DNA of 64,000 nucleotides from Diplonema papillatum (GCA_030068145.1 JAPJBO010000028.1:372001-436000); one strand, 5' to 3'. Positions 41,064-53,264 are shown, counted from the stretch's first letter. A program made the numbers and translations. The notes: generated by a model from the sequence alone, not told the origin.

Positions 41064-44000
41064 CTTCTTCTTCGTGCGGTCTTTCATCGGGTGCTGCCGA
41101 CAGAACGTTTCCAACAGGCTCTGGGGCGTGGACCCACTCGTAACCATGAGTTTGACGTTGATTCTCCCGACAGTCGTGTTGATGTACATGACCGAGCTTG
41201 AGGAAGGCCCCCCACGCGGGTTGCGGGCGGGGCCGGCTGTTGCTGTCAGCGGGACGGCTGGAAGTGCGTCAGGGGACGCCAGGCTCTCCGGGGGTCCTTG
41301 ATGCGAGTTCGGTTGCATGCTACGGTCATCTGATTTGGGCTTCATTGCCGCCAGTGATTCAGCAGCAAGTGTAGAGGGTGCCGGTTTGGGTTGGGCTGAA
41401 TGGTTCACGTCTAGCTGCTCCGATTTGAGATTGATCGTTATTGCCGGTCGTTCGGCCCGAAGTAAGGCGGTGGTGGGCACCTGGCGTTGATGTTCCTTCG
41501 GGGGTGTCTTGTGCGTGTTCAGTTGCGCACTGCGTTCGTTCGATGCGGGCTTCGTTGCATTCGCTGATCGGTCGACCCAAAGTGTGGCGATGGTAGGTTC
41601 CAGACCGTCTGCGGGTGGCTGCTGCGTGCTCAGTTGCGCGCTTCGGTCGTCCGATTTGAACTTCACAACATCTATGGCTGGTGAAGCAGCGGTGGGTGCG
41701 GGATTCATGTTCACGTACATGCTGCGGTAGTCCGTGCCCAGTGCATCTTCGGTCTGCACTGCGCACTCCTTCTTCTCCACTGGACGCCATGCCTTGGTTT
41801 CCTTGAGCATCCATTGCAATGCAGCGTCCGGTAAGCAGCTACCACCGGCCAGCAACCCTTTCATGACAGCCATGGTCTCCGAGACACACGCCGTCGGCAC
41901 CAGTTTGCCACTCCGGTCTGGACTGTGCATACTTTCCGCAGCGCGCGTCGCTTCTCTCTGGCTGCGCTTTGCCGGTAGTCCTTGGGTGTGATCTTCGCTT
42001 TCCCGTGCGGAACTGCAGGTCTCCTTGGGTGCTGCGCACACTTCAACGTTCGGCGCTACTTTCAAGCTTTCACGGATATCGTCTGCTCCTGCTTGTCTGC
42101 TCAGCGGAGAGAGTGTTCCAGCTCTCTCCCGCGATAATGTGTGTGCATTTTTCTCTTCGTTGGGCGATTCGACCCCGCGCGGTGGAGAGAGAGTTTCAGT
42201 TCTCTCTTGTGATGACATGTCCGCTTCGAGCGACGGCTTGTCAATCGACATAGTAAGGTGTAGGATCTCGGGCGGGAAACATGCTGGCAAAGCGGCTGGA
42301 GCGTAAGTCAAGGGACCGTCTGGCAAAGGCTGAAGGGTCGGGGACGATGCCGCGGAGGAAGTTTCGACGGCGTGGAAGTAAGACGAAGGAACCGTGATCT
42401 CGGCACCGAGAGGCACTGTCCTCGGGGTGGGAAGCCGCTTGATGGAACAGCGCAAGGGTGAGAGCGGCACTACAAGCTCCGGGTTCGGAGGGTGAACTCG
42501 TGTGCTCGGACTGCGCGGAGGAGAGCTTGAGTCAGCTTCCACGCTGTGCACCCGCTCATGGGCCGAATACGGCGGAGACGGCATCTCCATCGGGGGCGCA
42601 TTCCGCACCAGGGATGCCACGCCTGCACGGCTGACAACCGCTCCGACCCCGATAGGTGACTGCTGTCTTTCGGTTGACTGGGCCTGGCCTGCACTTGCCT
42701 TGGGCGGGTTCGGAAACAAAAGACCGCCCGCAGCTAGGGCTCCCTTGCAACTCGAACCCGCAGGTGGCGCGTCCAGCTGTGAGGTGGTGGCGTCGGGCAT
42801 TGCTCCGAGCAAGTGAACCTCGCCAGCCGCTGTCTTTAGGCCGTGCAGGGTGACCGGGGCATCTGCCAACGCGCTATCCGAAACAGGCGGCTGAGGGAGG
42901 CTTTTGCAGACCGGGGCCTGCCGCGGTGACCTGAGCAAGCGAGCTTCCTCATCAGCGCCTGTTTGTGGGCCGTTTCGCGCGAAGCTTTTGGAAACCGCCG
43001 AGTCGCTATCTAAAACAGCGGGACGTGAGACGGGCAGATCTAGCAGGTCTGTGGGATGGATCGTGGCTTGCGGTGCCAGCGAAGGAACGGTGAGTGTGCA
43101 AGCAATCGGGGCGTCCGTCGATCCAGTTTCTCGGGCAGCTGGCCACGGAATGGATGACGTTCCTTGGCCGGGGCCTACCGGGCGTATTAAAATGGGCTGC
43201 GGTGCTTCGGCCGTGGCGACCCTGCAAGACCGCGTTTCTTCGCAGCTCCCAGCATCAAGGAAAGCTGGGATCCCGACTGTGCAACCTACTTCTACCTGCT
43301 CGATTGTGGGAGCACGTTCTCGAACAACGCCCGCATTTTGCCCACGGTCAGGGGCAACACACACAGCGCGCACGCAGGCCTCGCCGACGGATTTGTCCAA
43401 TTTCCGGATAGAAATCGACCGCTGAGTCATGCTGGATACAGTACCGTGCTCTGCGGACAATTGCTCAGTGAGATCGTCGGACACGAGTTGCGATGAGGCG
43501 CCAGCAGAATTCGGCAGGTGCGGCCGTTCAGAGACGTCATCCAGCGCGGACTGCGAGAATGCTGGAGTTGCGGCCGCCAAGCAAGCAGCAAGCCTCGGCG
43601 GCGATGGCGGCAGAGGAGACATCACGAACCGGTGCCCTGCCGCTTTGTCGGCGAGCGCGCCCGCCTCCCCCGACGGCGGACGCTGCGGACGCGCTTCAGC
43701 CTCGACCCTGGCCGCCGACGCCGCGCAAGCAGCGGCGCCCCCGCCGCCAGCTACAGGCTTCGCCTCGGACCCGAACGGGCGCCAAACCCCGCCGCTGCCG
43801 CTGGCCGCCGTCGTGCCGGCGGGCGCGCGTTCTGATGACCGCGGCGCGGTGGTCGCGGCAGGCGTTTGCTCCGCGGATGTCGCCGGCGCCTGGTGCGCGT
43901 GCGGCTCGGATGGACGCGAAGGCGATGCTTCGCGGGGAGGCCCTTGCGCATCAGCAACCGGGGCGCTCGCGGCGAGTGAACGGGAAACGGGGGTTTTGCG

Positions 44001-46469
44001 GGCGGGAGGTTCTTCTTCCACCGGTTTGGATTCCGGTGTACCGGCGGAGCAGGAGAGCGAAAACACTGTGTCTACCGCAAAGCGGGTCCGGGGATCGAAA
44101 GACGCGAGTGAGCAGGAAACGGGGTGTTTGCGGGCGGAAGGTTCTTCTTGCACCGGTTTGGATTCCGGTGTGCCAGCGGAGCAGGAGAGCGAAGACGCTG
44201 CGTCCACCGGAGGGCCGGTCCGGGGTTCGGAAGTCGCGAGTGAGCAGGAAGCGCGGTTTTCGCGGGCGGAAGGTTCTTCTTGCACCGGTTTGGATTCCGG
44301 CGTGCCGGCGGAGCAGGAGAGCGAAGACGCTGCGTCCACCGCAGGGTGGGTCCGGGGTTCGGAAGACGCGCTGATGGACGGCGTGTTGACGAGGTCCGGC
44401 GAAGAGTGCTGCTGCGTGCGGGCTGGCGTATGCAACGACGACCGGGTTGGAGCTGTCGCACCCTGTCGCGCCGTGGCGGAAGGGGCGGTGGAAAAGGACG
44501 AATGGTCCGAGCAATCGTCGGAAACCCGACGACCCAAAGCACCCGCTTCGTCTTCAGCGCGCGGCCCCGCGCAACCAGCACCGCCGCTGTCGTCCAGGCT
44601 CCCCTGCGGGATTTCCGGCGCGCCGGCGCCGGCGCCGACGACGCACACTTCCTGCAGGGAAATGAGGTCCGAGTCCTGCTCTTCGACGGCGGACGCGGGC
44701 CCCGCCCCCGGAGAGCGCAGTCGCCGCTCCGCTCCGAATTCGAAGTTTTCGACCGAATTTTCCGACCCAAATTCTTGACCCGAAAATTTTGCCCCGGCTT
44801 TTCTTCGGCCAGCCAGCGCCGCCGAATCCGGACAGGGGGCAGTCCCTCCTCTCCCGCCGGGCGGCCCCCCGGCGCCTGCGGCCGCGGCGGGTTGAAGCGG
44901 GGAACCCTCGCTTCGGGCCTCGGCCGGCAAACGCCCCCCGCGGTCTTCGCCATTTGCTGCCGGCGGCGATCCCTTCGGGCAGGGCGGATGCGTCTGCGAA
45001 GGGTAAGGCAGCGGCGGCGCATCGTTCGAAAGATGCAACCCGGCGGCTGCGCACGTAGCTGGATTCTTGTCGCTGCAGGTCTCAGCCATGGCACGGACTT
45101 CGCTGAATCCTGTCGAAACGCAGGGAAGCGACGGTTCATCATTCGAGAGATGGTGCAAACGCTGCTGCAAGGGAGCCGCTGCGAACGTAGCTGGATTATC
45201 CTGGCTTCGTGTCTCGCCCGTGGCACGCGACTGCACGTCGCTGAAGCCTGCCTGTCGGCACGGCGGATACGCCTTCGAAACGTAGGGCAACGGCGGCGCG
45301 TCGTTCGGAAGATGATGCGCGCGGTGCTGCAAGGGAGCCGCTGAGCACGTAGCTGGATTCGCCTCGTTGCGGGTCTCATTGGTGGTGCGAAAATCGCTAG
45401 TTCCGGTCGATGAGCAGGGCGGACGCGCCTTCGAAACGTAAGGCATCGGCGGTGCATCATGAAGATGGTGCACGCGGGGTTGCGAGGGAATCTCGCAGCT
45501 ACGAGTTTCAACCGTGGCGCGCGGATCGCTGCAGGGCGGGTACGCCTTCGAAACGTATCGCATCGGCGCATCATTCGGTTGCAAGGTAGCCGTTGCGCAC
45601 GTAGCTGGATATGTCTCGCCCGTGGCACGGGCGTCGCTGAAATCCGCGGATGGGCACGACGGATACGCCTTCGAAACGTAAGTCATAGGCGGTGCATCAT
45701 TCGGAAGGTGGTGCAAATGCTGTTGCAAAGGATCCGTTGCGCACGTAACTGGATCCTCCTCACTGCGCGTCTCACCGGCGGCACGCGAGTCGCTGAAATC
45801 TGCCGATGGGCACGGCGGATACGCCTTCGAAACGTAAGGCAATGGCGGCGCATCATTCGGGTGGTGCAAGTGCTGTTGCAAAGGATCCGTTGCGCACGTA
45901 ACTGGATTCTCCTCGCTGCGCGTCTCACCCGCAGCCTCCGATGGGCACGGCGGATACGCCTTCGAAACATAGGGCACCGGCGGCGCCTCGTTCGGAAGAG
46001 GGAACCCGCGCTGCTGCGAGTGTGCCGCCCTGCAGCCATCGGGGAATGCCCCGGTCCGGGCCTCGGCGCCGGGGGTCCCTGCCAGCGCATCCTGCGACCA
46101 AGTAGGACGGGGTGGATTGTCCGAAAGAGGGGGCTGGCGCTGCTGCTGCAGGACGTTGGCCGTGAACGCCGCCGGGTGCGACCCTGCCACCTCCCGGTAC
46201 GCCGGGAACTCGGTCCGAGGCCGCCGCGGCGCCGCCGCCGGCTGGGGGGGCCGCCCGCAGTACACCAGCCAGCTGTCCTCGCGCAGGTGGTGCGGACACG
46301 GCGCCGGCCGCTTGTGCCCTTCCTGCAAACCGGAATCCCCCGGGGTGGGCGGTTCGATCGTCAGCACCGGCAGGGGTGCCGCGGACCCCCCCGCAGCAGC
46401 TGCTGGCGGCATTCCCGTGGCACGTTTTCTTCCGACCTTGTTTGTTTCGTGAGGTTCAGCTTGGTGCAT
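41064..46469 (-). CDS. Very large exon of a repetitive, low-complexity protein
   Basis: The ATG at 46469 (MHQAEPHETNKVGRKRATGM) opens a frame of about 1,802 codons that reaches a donor-like GTGTGC at 41,063 in phase 0; unspliced it ends at a stop at 41,025. Residues about 150-490 hold eight degenerate 40-50-residue repeats around NDAPPLPYVSKAYPPC with GETRSEENPATCATAPLQQ. A second array of three 44-residue repeats (SSLSCSAGTPESKPVQEEP) follows near 44.4-43.97 kb, and a third of short SDDRSAQLNTHQ units near the C-terminus. The end, VGRINVKLMVTSGSTPQSLL and ETFCRQHPMKDRTKKK, is the only ordered-looking part and resembles small domains that end many protist proteins. Family and role are unknown; it is rich in Pro, Ala and Ser and largely disordered. 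TE-B lies in its presumed 3' intron. Confidence 0.7.
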
Positions 46470-46535
46470 GCCAGGTGGTCGGTGGCCGGGACCTGGGAGA
46501 GAAAGCTTTTACTGCAACGAGCTAGAAGTGAACTC

Positions 46536-46760
46536 AAGCCGCTCATAATTTTTACCAAACATGAAATGTTGCCACAAACCGTGGCGTTTTCACTTGCGTC
46601 CTGAATTCAGCTTTACGAGAAAAAAAAAAACAATCAGGCACTGCGTTCAACGAAAACAACTCTCTCTTCCCATCATCATCATCATCATCATTAGTTTTAT
46701 ATCAGCCGCGGTTGTGCGAGTGACGAGCTCTTGTTTTGTGCCGTCAATAATTTTAGTCCC
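46536..46760 (+). repeat. R2 repeat, plus copy
   Basis: Inverted counterpart of 19,876-20,085, including a variable TCATCATCATC run and an A-run. It lies just upstream of the start of the repetitive-protein gene, so it may contribute to its promoter or 5' leader. Confidence 0.75.
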
Positions 46761-47342
46761 CAACACAGCCCGACAGTTAGTGTCAGACTAGCCCACCCGA
46801 AGGTAGTTGTTTTTTAGGCGAGCCTCACACAATCTCGGGGGGCCATCGGTAGGCGGGGGTAGAATACCTTACTGCATCGGCTAGATTTTAACTCTTGATT
46901 AGACCAGGATGCCCCTTTTCTCCTCTTGGTAGCACCCGTTCGTTTGCATGCTGTTCTTGTCGCGTGCGCGTCGCCGACCCCCCCAGTTCGAGAAAAGGGG
47001 TCATGCCCAATATAGGAAAGGGGGTCCTCCCCTCCTGGAAGCTCTAGAGCTCCAGGAGGACGGAAGGATCACTACCTCTCCTGTTGGTAATATGATGGTC
47101 AACCACGCATGAAATGAAAATCAAAGACTGGCAAATGAAAGAGACTGGTATTCATAAGGCAACTTGACAGTGCAAACCAATCTTCTGACAATCGATGGTA
47201 CGCCGATTTGCACGTCGGTGCACGACGAGTGTCCGTACGCCAGGCCAAGCTTCGAAATGCGGAAGGAAGGTTCTTTAAGAAAAGCATGGCTTTTATTGTG
47301 CCACACGCTTAGCCTGAAACAAAAAAAAATGCAATGAATAAA
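46761..47342. other. No gene seen
   Basis: Short frames only. A GGAGCTCTAGAGCTCC-like palindrome occurs near 47,039-47,060 (GGAAGCTCTAGAGCTCC). Nothing else recognised. Confidence 0.4.
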
Positions 47343-47566
47343 ATACTCGAGGGACTGCCTTGTGCTCATTTCGAAGGAGGCTAGAGGGGGAGAAAACAAT
47401 ACAACTACAAAGTGGGTCTTTTTTGTTGAACGCTTACGCCCGCCACTAAACCCAGGGTTACCTGTGTTTCGTGTGGGCTACAGCACATTTACCTCCTTTG
47501 ATCTATCGCAACTGGCAGTCTCCTCAAGCATTTCCTACAAAGCAGGTGCTTATACAAAAAAAAAAG
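47343..47566 (+). repeat. R1 interspersed repeat, full-length reference copy
   Basis: The most complete plus copy: TACTCGAGGGACTGCCTTGT to GGTGCTTATAC plus an A13 tail. It is separated from the next copy by about 220 bp of unrelated sequence. Confidence 0.85.
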
Positions 47567-47785
47567 AGGCGCCGAGTCATTCTCATCGAAAAAGTCGGAA
47601 AGCACCTTTGCGCTATGAAGGGAGGTGCAAAGAGAGGTTGCGGTTGAGGGGGTTCATTCGTAGCTGAGAAAAAAGCACAGGGCAAGATTAAAAGCAGGAA
47701 TGGGTGCTGGGGTGCGTGAGTGTGTGTGTGGGCTTCGACTCATTGCCTAACGCAAAAGAAAAGGTATTCGAAGAGGGGGTGCTTA

Positions 47786-47997
47786 AAAATACTCGAGGGA
47801 CTGCCTTGTGCTCATTTCGAAGGAGGCTAGAGGGGGAGAAAACAATACAACTACAAAGTGGGTCTTTTTTGTTGAACGCTTTCGCCCGCCACTAAACCCA
47901 GATTCACCTGTGTGCTACAGCACATTTGCCTCCTTTGATCTATCGCAACTGGCAGTCTCCTCAAGCATTTCCTACAAAGCAGGTGCTTTTACAAGAA
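47786..47997 (+). repeat. R1 interspersed repeat
   Basis: Nearly identical to the copy at 47,343 apart from a 12-bp deletion near TCACCTGTGTGCTACAGC and a degraded tail (TTTTACAAGAAAG). The close pair suggests either two insertions or a local duplication. Confidence 0.85.
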
Positions 47998-48518
47998 AGT
48001 TGTGTGCAACATATTTGGTAACGAGTCACCCAGGGCACACGACTCCGGGTCACGCTCCTGTTTCTTTTTTTTTTTGGCTACGCTGCGCTCTGTTTGCAAG
48101 CACGCAGCGCTCCTTGTCTTCGTGCAACGAAGCACTACAGTTCGGGGGAGGCAGGGCACGGGAACTCCAGCGACGCTCGCCGCCGCGAAGCGGCTTCACG
48201 GTGAGGGTTTTTTGAAGGTCTCGATAGGAGCGTAGTTTGAACTTGATATGTAGCAACAATCTGTGACGCTGGACCGCTACAGACTACCTAGTAGTAGGAG
48301 TTAGTGTCGTTCTTCGGTGTGATAGCACAATACTTCAAAATTTGTGTCGTTCTAAGTCGGGTAAGACGAACCGAGTAGTCTTCACACACAAACGAGTGAC
48401 TCAAGGCAGCACCTGGGCGGCGCTGACCCCAGCGCACTCAGCAGCATGGGACGCGGACGCGTCGGCGGTATTGCAGGATGGTGGGGGGTTTATTCCCAAA
48501 AAAGTCTGGATAAAGGAA

Positions 48519-48740
48519 AGAAATACTCAGAAGGGGCCGCCCGGACGACGGAGGGCAAGAGGGGGGAAATCCAATACTAACGACAAAGATTCGGTCGCTA
48601 GCGCTTCAGCCCGGCACCAAACCCGAAGTTGCTTGTGTCCCGTGTGGGCTGCGGCACATTCCTCCTCTGAGACTTTGCGGCAGCAACTGACGGCGTCCTC
48701 GAGTATTTCTCAAATTCACAAAGCCGGTGCTGATTTAAAT
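48519..48740 (+). repeat. R1-related repeat, strongly diverged
   Basis: Keeps the order of R1 blocks with many changes: AAATACTCAGAAGGGGCCGC, GCCCGGCACCAAACCCGAAG, GTGTGGGCTGCGGCACATTC and CCTCGAGTATTTCTCAAATT, ending GGTGCTGATTTAAAT. It represents an older subfamily. Confidence 0.6.
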
Positions 48741-49253
48741 AAGAACAAGTTATCGGTATGTGCAGCTCTCTCCCTGCACTCCTGCTGGGATTTCTGAACT
48801 GTCTTGTCGTGTGTGTGCGTGTGTGTAGCTTCCGGCGACGCGCACGGGGGATGGTACTCGTGAGCGCTGGTACGGACCATGCGTGGTACATTACATCTCG
48901 CCGTTCACTGCATCTGGGAGGGTGAAGAGGTTGTAAATAAGTGCTAGAGACGCAACCTTTTGAGGTGTCGTGTCCCGCGGTTGGTTGAGGCCGACAACCA
49001 TTGCACATCAGTGGAAGTCTAGGCTTTGGAACGAAGCCCGCGGCCAGACGCGATAGTCAATGGAAACTGTCACGACAAATACCGTCACGTTGCGCGTAGC
49101 AACACCCTGACGAGCGCCCAGTCAGCATACTACGGCTACGGCTGCGCAGGCGCGCCATTAGGATCCGAGCTGGATACACAGTCTGGGTAGGTGGCAGCGG
49201 CGGCATGGGGGGAGGAGCTAGATGTGTGTCTGGGTATGTTCAGCATTTTGTGT

Positions 49254-51074
49254 CTACATGATAGCCCAGCAAGAGAGGAACCACTCGATGAAGCAGAAGG
49301 GAGCGAGAACGATCGAAAGGATCCACGGCAGCCCGAACCCGTGCTGGATCTGGAAGAACATCCCGGTGAAAGAAATGAACCCGGCGATCATCGTTCGCAC
49401 CTGTTTTTTTGGTGGTCGCTTACAATGGCAGCGGGGTTTTGCAACAGGATCCAAGCGCAAATAAGCAGGACAAGAACAACGCGGGATTTACGTGCTGAAA
49501 GCTTCATTACTTCACCGGTGTAGGTACCCCTCTGCACTGTCATTGGAGTATTTCTGCGCTGTGGTGGTAGCCAAGTTGGTGGCGGGGAGGTGGCATGATA
49601 TGAGGAACCGCACGGTGCCAATTTTTAGAGTTAAAGTTCGCTTGAGAATCCGGATTTTCGTTACGTGTGACACTGTGACCAGGGCATTAGCTTGGTTTCC
49701 GGCACTTTCTTTTTTGTATAAGCACCTGCTTTGTAGGAAATGCTTGAGGAGACTGCCAGTTGCGATAGATCAAAGGAGGTAAATGTGCACGAAACACAGG
49801 TAAAGCTGGGTTTAGTGGCGGGCGTAAGCGTTCAACAAACTAACGGCTTCTGGCGTCTTCACTCAGAACTGGGCTCAACACAGCGCGACGCGACGTACCT
49901 TCACGACAATGCTGGGCCCTGAGTGGCTCGGATTGCACATTGGCCACCTCTGCTGGGTGCTTGGGTGATGGTGTAGTGCATTTCTTTTCTTCTTTTTCCC
50001 CCGCCGGCTTTCCAAATTTGGACTGACAGCCCAAATGTGGTTAATCCCCTGACTGCGACACTGGTCACTTTTGACCACGCTGTTGCGGTGCGACTCGGGA
50101 CGAAGCCACCAACGTTGCTGGGTAGCTAGTAGTTCAAGTTCATATTCGTGTAAAGAATAAGACACCTTCTTCGACGGCGCTTGGGAAATGAGGCCCCGGG
50201 TGACGGCGTAGGAGATGGCGGCAGAGGCAAGGATGTTCCCACCGCGCAACGCGCTGTGGAAGCAGGAAATGACCCGCTGGATGAACCACGCGATCGTCAC
50301 CGCCGGCAGACGGCAGCAGATCTGCGTCACCAGCGGGACCCACTTCCAGTGTTCTTCGGGCACCAGCGCCTTGATGACGGGCCGCACGAACTCGAAGCCG
50401 AAATGCTCCTCAATCAACTCACCGATGGACACCCCGAGTGCAACAACCTGCGCAAACTGCGTCCTCAGACAGGCCATGACTGCCGACAGCCCCGCGTACA
50501 TGCCGACCGAGAAGGACTTGCAGTCGTTCGGGTTCACTGTGCGCAGAACCATATTCGCGTTCTTCGCAAGCCACTCCTCAGGGGGCAAGTCCCTGATCTC
50601 GTCTCTCGTCGCCATGTACTTTTTGACGACGGCCGCGACGTCGTCTTCGATATGAGCCCATGCCTTCAACACCTTATCCTTCCCCACCAGCCTGAACGCC
50701 TCGACTGCCGTGATTGTCACCAGGAAAGATCCACCGAAGTAACAAAGGACTATGCCCCAAAGGATGGTCACTTCGTCAAGGTACGGCAGAACCTTTCCGT
50801 ATAGGTACTTGCAGAACACCCAGATTTTCGGTAGGAAGGGTAGCAAGGCGTCGATCCCCTGCAGAACTGCGAGAAACACCGGCCGTATGTACTCTGCGTA
50901 CTTTTGGTACTGTTCGGGCACCCGGTCAGCCAGTGAATCGAACATCTCCGTCCCGGTCTGCGTCATGGACAAGCTGCGCTGGGTGGAGGACAGGTTCGAG
51001 TCTTCTTTCTCGAACGGGTTCTCCTTCGCTTCTTCTTTGTTGCCCCAGTTCAGGTTTGGAAACATGTCGGGCAT
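49254..51074 (-). CDS. Multi-spanning membrane protein, family unrecognised
   Basis: I choose the ATG at 51074 (MPDMFPNLNWGNKEEAKENP); the frame is open further upstream but that part is A-rich and lysine-heavy. The N-terminal region is polar, and hydrophobic segments follow: FLAVLQGIDALLPFLPKIWV, VTILWGIVLCYFGGSFLVTI, KSFSVGMYAGLSAVMAC, and later WVPLVTQICCRLPAVTIAWF. The long exon is open to 49,899, where a GTACGT donor occurs in phase 0; the part beyond about 50,163 looks less protein-like, so an intron may begin there. The next exon (about 49,494-49,424, VVLVLLICAWILLQNPAA) and the last (49,400-49,254, MIAGFISFTGMFFQIQHGFG to WFLSCWAIM and a stop) both encode membrane helices and are separated by only 23 nt with GTAAGC and CAG ends. 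An R1 copy lies in the preceding intron. Confidence 0.65.
49401..49423 (-). other. Apparent 23-nt intron
   Basis: Read on the minus strand the segment starts GTAAGCGACC and ends AAAAAAACAG. Without removal the frame hits a stop 15 nt later. With removal, the hydrophobic frame ending QNPAAI joins precisely to VRTMIAGFISFTGMFF. The alternative is a frameshift or a different splice choice. Confidence 0.5.
49708..49840 (-). repeat. R1 interspersed repeat, minus copy, truncated
   Basis: 3' half of R1 from the A-rich end to TTGAACGCTTACGCCCGCCA, with a 13-bp deletion next to GTAAATGTGC. It lies within an intron of the membrane-protein gene in sense orientation with it. Confidence 0.8.
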
Positions 51075-51164
51075 CTTGTCTTCTTTTTTGTTTTTTTTTT
51101 TAGCGGCGGTGCTCTTGTCTCTTTTCTTCCACACCTGTGTGTGCGTTTTGAAGAGTGTTCGCAA

Positions 51165-52496
51165 GCTAGCTCAAGGTGACGGATTGTTGAGCTTCCGGCC
51201 CCCATCAAGCTCTTGCTGCATGCCTCGACTGAGCTGCGAGCCCGGCACGCACAAACAAAACGAAGCGCCTGTCTTTTTTGACTATTTTTCCAGTTGCCTG
51301 CACCGGCAATACGACTCAACGCAAACAAGGACAATACCGATCTCAAGATCGCAGCTGGTTTGCAAACGCCGTTTCGTGTAGTTGGAACGTAAAAAGAAGA
51401 AACCCTCTGAGGAGACACTTAGATTCACACACTGGGTGCAACGCTCCGGTGTTTGTGTAAATGGGGACGATGCTGCCTTCGTATTACGATTAGGTGAATT
51501 CGTGTACAAGAAAATATGGAGAACAAAAGAATGGATTCGGAGAGAGCGAGGGAGGGAGATAGAGAACACATGCTCAAAAGGTGTGGACCCCCCACGGTCG
51601 GGCCCAGGCGACTGCCTGGGACGGTCGACGAGGGTAGTCACGCCCTAGCGGTCCCAGGGCCTTCCCAACGCACCTGTGTTCTCATACGCAGCGAGAGACG
51701 GATGCTGCTACCTTAACCCCTCCTTTTTGCGGCGACCCGCTGCTGGCTCCCCCGGCAGGCCAGTTTTCCTGCTTGCAAGAATTAACCATCCCGCGAAACT
51801 GCACTGTCTTCGTTGTGAGGCGTTAGAGGAGTGTGCATGATGGAGCCGGCAAACTGCATCCGTAAACTCGGGAAAGACAAAATGTCAGCGCGGTTCAGGA
51901 AACGTTGCCCTTGAATCGTAAGTGTGGCGTACATGTGCACCGAAAACGCGGGTGTGAGTTTTTCCTTCCAGCTTTAGCACAAGCTTGATCGCAGTACCAC
52001 AATTCCTCGCTTGTCAGCTCCAAACGCCGCATTGCCCGCAGCGGCAAGAAAGCGCGCACCATGCCTTCAACACCGTCTACAGACAGCCGGTCCACTTTGG
52101 CCCTTCCGTCGACGGATTCCGAGCAAACGAGCGTCGATGCGCCTCTTCTAATAGTCTTCGCCGCTGTCGCTGCCCATCTCGATCATCTGTTTTTTGTGGT
52201 ACGGTGGCACGTTGCGAATGCTGTCCGAATTCAAGATCGAGGGGCGAGGGGACTAACATTTGTTTGTGTTTGTGTTTGTGTCCTCCAGTAGCTATACTTG
52301 TAATCCCTTCGGTTCTTCGTCCGCCAGCTTCGTCGAGCATTTCCTTCCAACCTGGCGCTTATGCAAAGGAATCGTACACGGCGGGAGGAGGCGAAAGAAG
52401 TGCGTAGTTTGGTGGAAGGAAGGAAACATGTGTCCGGGCTTTCGTTACCCGCACTCCTCCTGAACTTAACTCAACTCGGGATGAAGATGATGAGAA
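51165..52496. other. Possible small minus-strand exons, no gene resolved
   Basis: Minus-strand frames near 52,095-51,895 (DGVEGMVRAFLPLRAMRRLE) and near 52,230-52,140 (MIEMGSDSGEDY then a stop) look protein-like, but I cannot connect them with certainty or recognise a family. The rest shows nothing. Confidence 0.3.
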
Positions 52497-52670
52497 GGAC
52501 CTACTCGGGCGTTCACTTTCCTTACACATTGCATGTGTTTGATGGACGCTTACGACTAAACCCAGATTAATCGTGTGTCGTGTGAGCAGCACATTCCTCC
52601 TTTGAGTTTTTGCAACTGGCAGCTTCTGCGAGTATTTCCTGCAAGTCCTGCAGGTGCTAATTCAAAAAAG
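52497..52670 (+). repeat. R1-related repeat, diverged
   Basis: Retains GATGGACGCTTACGACTAAA, CCCAGATTAATCGTGTG, GCAACTGGCAGCTTCTGCGA and TATTTCCTGCAAGTCCTGCA, ending GGTGCTAATTC and an A-rich tail. Confidence 0.65.
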
Positions 52671-53264
52671 AAAAGAAGGGGGCGCAAGTACCCCGCACGT
52701 AAGGAACTACGCACGGGACCCTCTCCGGTTGCATCTTTTTTCTTCGCCGCAGTGTTGTGCGCACCACCTCATTCTCCGTATGAGATATCCGTCGTGAGCG
52801 AACACCACGCCAAAAGTCTGAGATTACCAGCGGACCTTCTGGACGTAAAATTCAGGGGGGGGAAGGTGCTGGGTGAAACGGAAAGAGCCATCCAAATGTC
52901 CGGACAGCCTAAGGGGGGGTCGTTGTATAATGGTTTAGCTTGAAGGGAATTGGAAGGTTGAAAAAGGTTTTGGGGGTCACCGTCGGTTTCAGTTTTTATT
53001 TCTTTGGGGAATTATGTTTTGCGGGGGTTCGCGTAACCCTTCTTTTCCGGAAGATAACGTTATCTTTCTTTTCTCTCTGGCGCTCTTTTTCTCTCTGTCT
53101 CTCTCTTTGGCTAGCAAAGCGACTATTGCAACCGACACCACGACCACACCCGTAATGAATCTGATCAAGGGCCCCCCACGTTCTACATGTTGAGCATTGA
53201 GTTCTTTAAGGTGCAAGTGCCATCAAGGCAGGCGAGCACTGTTGAGCAGGGAGCCCGTACCGGT
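52671..53264. other. No gene seen; 3' flank of the HECT gene
   Basis: Contains a second copy of GGGGGGAAGGTGCTGGGTGA (52,856-52,882), the motif that also occurs at the end of the HECT coding frame (53,311-53,337), and a relic of the 20.7-kb direct repeat at 53,188. No coding frame is supported. Confidence 0.45.

Noticed and set aside
43429-45344. Several plus-strand frames of 290-450 codons opposite the repetitive-protein exon
   Set aside because: They mirror the GC-rich codon pattern and repeat arrays of the minus-strand frame, which is uninterrupted for 5.4 kb; they have no domain or independent evidence.
52130-52260. A 16-nt intron (GTACCACA...CAG) in the minus-strand frames near 52.2 kb
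   Set aside because: Neither the gene nor the frames are secure enough there to argue for an intron that short.
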